The notes under the pieces are model-generated. The model searched no databases and had not been told where the DNA came from. It worked only from the letters and a program-made list of their open reading frames with translations. A program made the translations under genes and the position numbers. From contig NZ_JAMZEA010000007.1 of the NCBI RefSeq assembly GCF_024172125.1, positions 248,001 to 312,000 of the forward strand: a stretch of DNA of 64,000 bases, given 5' to 3'. How positions within the stretch are numbered: position 1 is the stretch's first letter; each line of letters begins with the position of its first letter. Of this stretch, positions 59,899 through 64,000 are shown piece by piece. This DNA is from Actinomadura rupiterrae. GTDB taxonomy: Bacteria; Actinomycetota; Actinomycetes; Streptosporangiales; Streptosporangiaceae.

Positions 59899-60666
59899 CT
59901 ACTGAGAGTCAGCGGCCTGCTTCCACAGGCGGTTCGCCGCCGCGCGCAGGAGCGGCCTGGGCAGCACCTTGAGCGCCGGCATGACCGCCTTGTACTGGAC
60001 GCCCGGGACGCACAGGGCGCGGCCCGCCTCCACGGCGTCCAGGCCCGCGCGCGCCACGTCCTCCCGGCGCAGCCACAGCGGATGCGGCTCGTGACCGTCC
60101 TCGGTACGGGTGAAGCCCGGGCAGAGCGCCGTGACGTGGACGCCCTGGCCGATCACCTCCGCGTGGAGGCTCTCCGAGAAGGACGCCACGTACGCCTTGG
60201 TCGCGCCGTAGGCCGCGCTACCGGGGGACGGCGCGAAACCCGACATGGACGCGACGTTCAGCACTCCGCCTCGTCCGCGCGCGAGCATTCCGGGCAGCGC
60301 GGCATGGGTCAGCCTCATGAGCGCGTTCACGTTCAGCTCGACCTCGCGGAGCTGGTCGCCGATCGGGATCTCGGCGAACGCGCCGAAAGCGCCGTAACCG
60401 GCGTTGTTGACCAGCAGTTCCACCGGTTCGTTCTTGAGGCGATGCTCCACCTCGTCCCGGTCGGCGGACCGCGTGAGGTCGGCGGCGATCACCTCCACTG
60501 CGACCCGGTACCGCTCGACCAGCTCGCGCGCGAGCGCGTCCAGCCGGTCGGCGCGGCGGGCCACCACGACCAGATCCGCACCGCGCGCGGCGAGCTCCCG
60601 CGCGAAACTCTCGCCGATCCCGCTGGACGCGCCCGTGACGAGGGCGGTTCGGAACGCCTGCCGCAT
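59899..60666 (-). CDS. Short-chain dehydrogenase/reductase (DltE/YqjQ type)
   Basis: 255 residues. The cofactor loop is LVTGASSGIGESFA, ARRADRL after strand 2 suggests NADPH, and NNAGYG, NVASMSGF and YGATKAY carry the catalytic set. The C-terminus (PRPLLRAAANRLWKQ) is basic and amphipathic, as in SDRs of the DltE-like group that act on lipid or keto substrates. The start is ATG 60666. It is divergent from the kinase gene at 60855 and follows the desaturase gene region, so lipid metabolism is possible but unproven. Confidence 0.88.
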   Translation of the reverse strand: MRQAFRTALVTGASSGIGESFARELAARGADLVVVARRADRLDALARELVERYRVAVEVIAADLTRSADRDEVEHRLKNEPVELLVNNAGYGAFGAFAEIPIGDQLREVELNVNALMRLTHAALPGMLARGRGGVLNVASMSGFAPSPGSAAYGATKAYVASFSESLHAEVIGQGVHVTALCPGFTRTEDGHEPHPLWLRREDVARAGLDAVEAGRALCVPGVQYKAVMPALKVLPRPLLRAAANRLWKQAADSQ

Positions 60667-60854
60667 GGCGGGTGATGCTAGCCCCTCCCCCGCCTTTACG
60701 CGGCGGCCCGTCCGCGGCGATTGCCGCGCGGTCGTCGGCGGCGGTCGCCCGGGCGGTTGCCCGGGTGAGACCGATTTGGTCGCGCCTCGCGGACATCCCA
60801 GGGCAAACCCCCTACGATCATGCACCGCAGTCCCCGACCGCGACGGGTGTCCCA

Positions 60855-62402
60855 GTGCGAACGGAAGATCGGATCGGCCCCTACCGGGTGCTCGAAGAGC
60901 TCGGCGTGGGCGGGATGGGCGAGGTGAGCCTCGCCCTGGACGAGCACGGCCGCGCCGTGGCCGTGAAGGTCCTGCATCCGGCCGTCGCGCGCGACGAGGT
61001 CGCCCGCAAGCGGCTCGAACGCGAGGTCGCCACCATGCGCCGGGTGCGCGGGCCGTTCGTCGCCGAGCTGCTGGACGCCGACTTCACCGCGCACCGCCCG
61101 TACATCGTGACCCGCTACGTCCAGGGCCGGACGCTGGACGAGGTGCTGCGCGAGCGCGGTCCCCTGCGCGGATCGGCGTTGCGGCGCCTCGCGCGCGGGC
61201 TCGCGCGTTCGCTCGTCGCGATCCACGAGGGCGGCGTGGTGCACCGCGACCTCAAGCCCAGCAACGTGATGCTCGTGGACGGCGATCCCGTCGTCATCGA
61301 CTTCGGCCTGGCGCACGTGCTGGACGCGACCCGCCTCACCCTCACCGGGACCGCCATCGGCACACCCGGCTACCTCGCGCCCGAGGTCCTGGACGGCGAA
61401 CGGGCCACTCCGGCGTCCGACGTCTTCTCCTGGGGCGCGTCGGTCGTGCATGCGGCCACGGGCCGTCCGCCCTTCGGATCCGGGCCCGCGGCGGCGATCT
61501 GCTCCCGGATCCTGCGCGGGCGCGCGGACCTGAACGGCGTCCCGCGCGACCTTATGCCCGCCGTCAAAGCCGCGCTCTCGGTCGATCCGAACGAACGCCC
61601 TACGGCGATCGAGCTGCTGCCCATGCTCCGGCCCGTCCCGGCGGACGCTCTTACAGAGCAGATCCCTGTTCCGCCACGTCCACTTGCCGTCTCTGAGACG
61701 GACGCGTCCGAGCCCCAAAAGGACGCCCCCGAAGACGAACCCCGCCCCCAGGACTCGCGTGCGCAGGACTCACGCGCGCAGGAGGGACGCGCGCAGGAGG
61801 GACGCGCGCAGGACGGGCGCGGGCACGAGGGGCGTGGGCAGGAGGGGGAAGCGGAGGCCGAGGGGGTGGCGCGGCGGTCTTCCGGTGGGCGGCCTCGGAG
61901 GTTGCGGGGGGTGCTCGGGGCGCTGATGCTGGCCGTCCTGCCCGGGACGGCGGTCGCGGTGCCCGTGCTGACGTCCGCCGCCTGCCTGCTCTGGTTCTTC
62001 TCCGTCTACGCCCGGCGCGCGCTGCGCCGGATGCGGCTGCGCATCACGAGCGCACGGGGCGGACGCGCCGCCCGCTTCCGCGCGGGCACGGCCGCCCTGA
62101 TCGCCGTCCCGCTCGAAGTCATCATCCGGCTGGGCCTGCTGAGCATGGCCGGTGCTGGCGTGTACGCGGCCATCTTCGCGCTAACTAGGCTCACCCCCGC
62201 CGCCGACCGTGCTCCTGAGATCGCCCTAGGAGTCCTGGCGGCGACCGTGGTCGCCCTACGCTGCCGCTACAACACGACGGCAGCCCTATGGCTGAAGCTA
62301 CTGCTGCCTCTGGTCGCCATAGGGCTGCTGGTCGCGGCGGCACTGACGGTTCATCCGGCCATCTGGTGGCCGCTACCGCCGTGGGACGTCAGCGAGGAGT
62401 GA
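60855..62402 (+). CDS. Membrane Ser/Thr protein kinase
   Basis: 515 residues. The kinase domain is complete: LGVGGMGEVSLA, VAVKVL, VVHRDLKPSNVM, VIDFGLA and GTPGYLAPE. The linker (about 298-330) has seven 5-residue units (AQDSR, AQEGR, GHEGR and so on) coded by a 15-bp DNA repeat near 61749-61850. About five membrane helices follow, ending WWPLPPWDVSEE. The last 200 bases use noticeably more A and T in third positions (CTA, CCA) than the rest. GTG 60855 has a weak ribosome site. It is a paralogue of the kinase at 55442. Confidence 0.9.
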   Translation: MRTEDRIGPYRVLEELGVGGMGEVSLALDEHGRAVAVKVLHPAVARDEVARKRLEREVATMRRVRGPFVAELLDADFTAHRPYIVTRYVQGRTLDEVLRERGPLRGSALRRLARGLARSLVAIHEGGVVHRDLKPSNVMLVDGDPVVIDFGLAHVLDATRLTLTGTAIGTPGYLAPEVLDGERATPASDVFSWGASVVHAATGRPPFGSGPAAAICSRILRGRADLNGVPRDLMPAVKAALSVDPNERPTAIELLPMLRPVPADALTEQIPVPPRPLAVSETDASEPQKDAPEDEPRPQDSRAQDSRAQEGRAQEGRAQDGRGHEGRGQEGEAEAEGVARRSSGGRPRRLRGVLGALMLAVLPGTAVAVPVLTSAACLLWFFSVYARRALRRMRLRITSARGGRAARFRAGTAALIAVPLEVIIRLGLLSMAGAGVYAAIFALTRLTPAADRAPEIALGVLAATVVALRCRYNTTAALWLKLLLPLVAIGLLVAAALTVHPAIWWPLPPWDVSEE

Positions 62403-62411
62403 CGCCGTCCG

Positions 62412-63194
62412 TCAGCGGCCGGTGAACTTGGCCTTGCCCGGGCCCTCTTCCACGAAGCTCTTCATACCGTCGCGCTGGTCGTCCGTGGCGAACAGGGCGG
62501 AGAACTGCATGCGCTCAATCTCCAGACCGCTCTCCAGATCGACCTCAAGGCCGGAGTCGATGGCCTGCTTGGCGGCGCGCAGCGCCAGCGCGGGCCCGCC
62601 CACGAAGGTCGCCGCCCACTTCTTGGCCTCGGCATAGACGTCCGCGTCCGGGACGACCCGGTCGACCAGCCCGATGGCCAGCGCCTCGTCGGCCTTCACG
62701 TGCCGTCCGGAGAAGATCAGGTCCTTCGCCCTGCTCGCGCCGACCAGGCGCGCGAGCCGCTGCGTCCCGCCCGCGCCCGGGATGATGCCGAGCTGGATCT
62801 CCGGCTGCCCGACCTTCGCGCCCTCGCCCGCGACGCGGAAGTCGGCCGTCAGCGCGACCTCCAGGCCGCCGCCGAGCGCGTACCCGGTGATCGCGGCGAT
62901 GACCGGCTTCGGGATGCCCGCGAGCGCCCGGGTGAAGTCCTGCAGCAGCCGCGACGGGACGCCGGACATCTCCGCATACGAGAGCGGGGCCATCTCCTTG
63001 ATGTCCGCCCCGGCGGCGAAGACCCGCTCGCCGCCGTAGAGCACGACCGCCGCCACCGCGTCGTCCTCGCCCACCTGGCGGGCGGCCTCGACCAGCTCGC
63101 GCTGCATCTGCGCGTTGAGGGCGTTCATCTTCGGCCGGTCCAGCCGGATCGTCGCCACGCCGTCCTCGACCTCGACACGTACGAACTCGCCCAC
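62412..63194 (-). CDS. Enoyl-CoA hydratase
   Basis: 260 residues, crotonase fold. It adds water to enoyl-CoA in beta-oxidation. The oxyanion-hole segment FAAGADIKEM and the two catalytic Glu (in GGGLEVALTADFR and GQPEIQLGIIPGAGGTQRL) are present, so it is a true hydratase rather than an isomerase-like relative. GTG 63194 was chosen because GGAGG lies five bases upstream; ATG codons at 63209 and 63206 lie before that site. It is convergent with the kinase gene, nine bases apart. Confidence 0.94.
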   Translation of the reverse strand: MGEFVRVEVEDGVATIRLDRPKMNALNAQMQRELVEAARQVGEDDAVAAVVLYGGERVFAAGADIKEMAPLSYAEMSGVPSRLLQDFTRALAGIPKPVIAAITGYALGGGLEVALTADFRVAGEGAKVGQPEIQLGIIPGAGGTQRLARLVGASRAKDLIFSGRHVKADEALAIGLVDRVVPDADVYAEAKKWAATFVGGPALALRAAKQAIDSGLEVDLESGLEIERMQFSALFATDDQRDGMKSFVEEGPGKAKFTGR

Positions 63195-63343
63195 AAACGC
63201 CTCCATCATCCCTACGCGGACTACGTCCCGAGCCTAATGTCTCGGGGTTGTCCACAGGATCGGCGGCCACCGGCGGGGTGTCGGCGGCCGCTGGTAGCTT
63301 CGGAGGTCGTCGTCGGGCACGGGTGAACTGGGGGAATGCCGTC

Positions 63344-64000
63344 ATGCTGGTCGCGCACGGCACATGGCACGGCGGAGCGCTGTGCCTGTGGGCCGAGCGG
63401 AGCGGTCCGCACGGGCCCGCCGGCGACGCGTCCCCTGCCCCGGTGCATCCGTTCGCGACCCGCGACTTCACCGGCACGTCCTACGAGCCGCTGGTCAAGG
63501 GCGCGATGCGGGTCGACCTGGCGATGGCGCTGCCCACCCACGGCGATCATCCGCAGCCGTCCGTCGAGCTGGGGCCCGAGCCGTTCGACGGCCCGGCCGA
63601 GCTGCGCGGGTGGCGGGTGCCCGCGCTCGTCCTGGAGCCGTTCCCGGCGATGGCGCTGCTCCAGGCCGCCGAGCACAGCGGCGACGTCGTCCCTGGCACC
63701 GACCTGCGCTTCCTGTGTCTGCTCGCGGACGAGGCCGTCCGGCTCGCCCAGCGCGGCCACGTGCTGCCCGCCCTGCTGCGCGAGGACGGCGACCTCGTCG
63801 CCCGCTGGCGGCCGGTCGTCGACGACGCCGCCCGGTTCCGCGACCTCGCGCGCGCGATGCCCGCCGCCTGCCGCGCCGCCGAGGGCGGACGGCCCGCCGC
63901 CGAGGTGCTGCGCGAGGCCCTGTCCGGCATGGTCGACACGGCCGTCCGCGGGGTCGTCCCCCACCCGCTGCTCCCCCTGCGCAAGGGCAAGGCCCCCGAC
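63344..64000 (+). CDS. SNF2-family DEAD/DEAH-box helicase, 3' end outside window
   Basis: The first 219 codons of a longer gene, open at the window end. It begins MLVAHGTWHGGALCLWAERSG, which matches the N-terminal domain of the large actinobacterial SNF2/HepA-type helicases; the Walker motifs would lie beyond the edge. ATG 63344 follows GGGGGA by eight bases; a GTG at 63323 is in frame as an alternative. It is divergent from the enoyl-CoA hydratase gene. Confidence 0.75.
   Translation, partial: MLVAHGTWHGGALCLWAERSGPHGPAGDASPAPVHPFATRDFTGTSYEPLVKGAMRVDLAMALPTHGDHPQPSVELGPEPFDGPAELRGWRVPALVLEPFPAMALLQAAEHSGDVVPGTDLRFLCLLADEAVRLAQRGHVLPALLREDGDLVARWRPVVDDAARFRDLARAMPAACRAAEGGRPAAEVLREALSGMVDTAVRGVVPHPLLPLRKGKAPD

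Noticed and set aside
1..64000. tRNA, rRNA, CRISPR arrays, insertion sequences, integrase or attachment sites
   Set aside because: I looked for TTCGAATC-type T-loops, spaced identical repeats with unique spacers, transposase motifs and terminal inverted repeats; none was found. The tandem arrays have no spacers, so they are not CRISPR.
1..64000. A biosynthetic gene cluster built around the TS-like protein, the multicopper oxidase and the LLM oxidoreductase
   Set aside because: These genes are 25-30 kb apart, separated by housekeeping operons, and no core synthase, carrier protein or RiPP precursor is present.

Overview
The window is about 64 kb of very GC-rich chromosome with strongly G/C-biased third codon positions, frequent GTG and TTG starts and AAGGAG-type ribosome sites. 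Family content points to a sporulating high-GC actinomycete, probably Streptosporangiales/Thermomonosporaceae (Actinomadura-like): clustered Ser/Thr kinases, a DUF6458 protein, DUF3152, a MmyB-like regulator, an F420-dependent LLM oxidoreductase and DUF4253 paralogues. The genus is an inference. I saw no tRNA, rRNA, CRISPR array, transposase or phage gene. Two genes are cut by the window edges: a ROK-family protein at the left (5' end missing) and an SNF2-type helicase at the right (3' end missing).

The backbone is a conserved actinobacterial housekeeping order read mostly on the minus strand: etfB-etfA, an IscS-like cysteine desulfurase, mnmA, a MetE-like protein, ligA, gatC-gatA-gatB, ilvB-ilvN-ilvC and serA. 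These cover electron transfer from beta-oxidation, tRNA thiolation and transamidation, DNA ligation, and branched-chain amino acid and serine synthesis. The ilvBNC operon has a readable attenuator: an 18-residue leader peptide with the run LLVVL, a hairpin that uses its last codons, then a strong terminator ending in six U.

Between the core blocks are accessory insertions. 0-8.4 kb: ROK protein, secreted M1 peptidase, a thymidylate-synthase-like protein behind an unlisted 47-residue ORF, a DUF2079 membrane protein and an orphan glycosyltransferase-accessory domain. 12-25 kb: two membrane GGDEF-EAL proteins, a PQQ-type sugar dehydrogenase lipoprotein, and three coupled DUF4253 paralogues followed by a Uma2-type nuclease. 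29-44 kb: a secreted beta-helix protein, an LLM oxidoreductase, a DUF3152 metzincin-like lipoprotein, a multicopper oxidase and membrane protein divergent from a MarR regulator over a four-copy 15-bp repeat, a scramblase-like protein, a membrane pair whose second member is MmpS-like, a MmyB regulator facing an SDR, and two uncharacterised proteins.

44-64 kb carries a 3-hydroxyacyl-CoA dehydrogenase, an acetoacetate-decarboxylase-like enzyme, TetR plus MFS, and five kinase-fold genes in 13 kb. Three kinases share a polytopic membrane C-terminus; one of these is clearly a pseudokinase. An acyl-ACP desaturase with a perfect inverted repeat upstream, an SDR, and an enoyl-CoA hydratase close the region.

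A recurring oddity is short GC-rich tandem repeats (15-32 bp units) at gene ends, in intergenic DNA and in low-complexity coding tails. The clearest joins two convergent genes: four 23-bp copies, with CTAG giving the stop codon on both strands.
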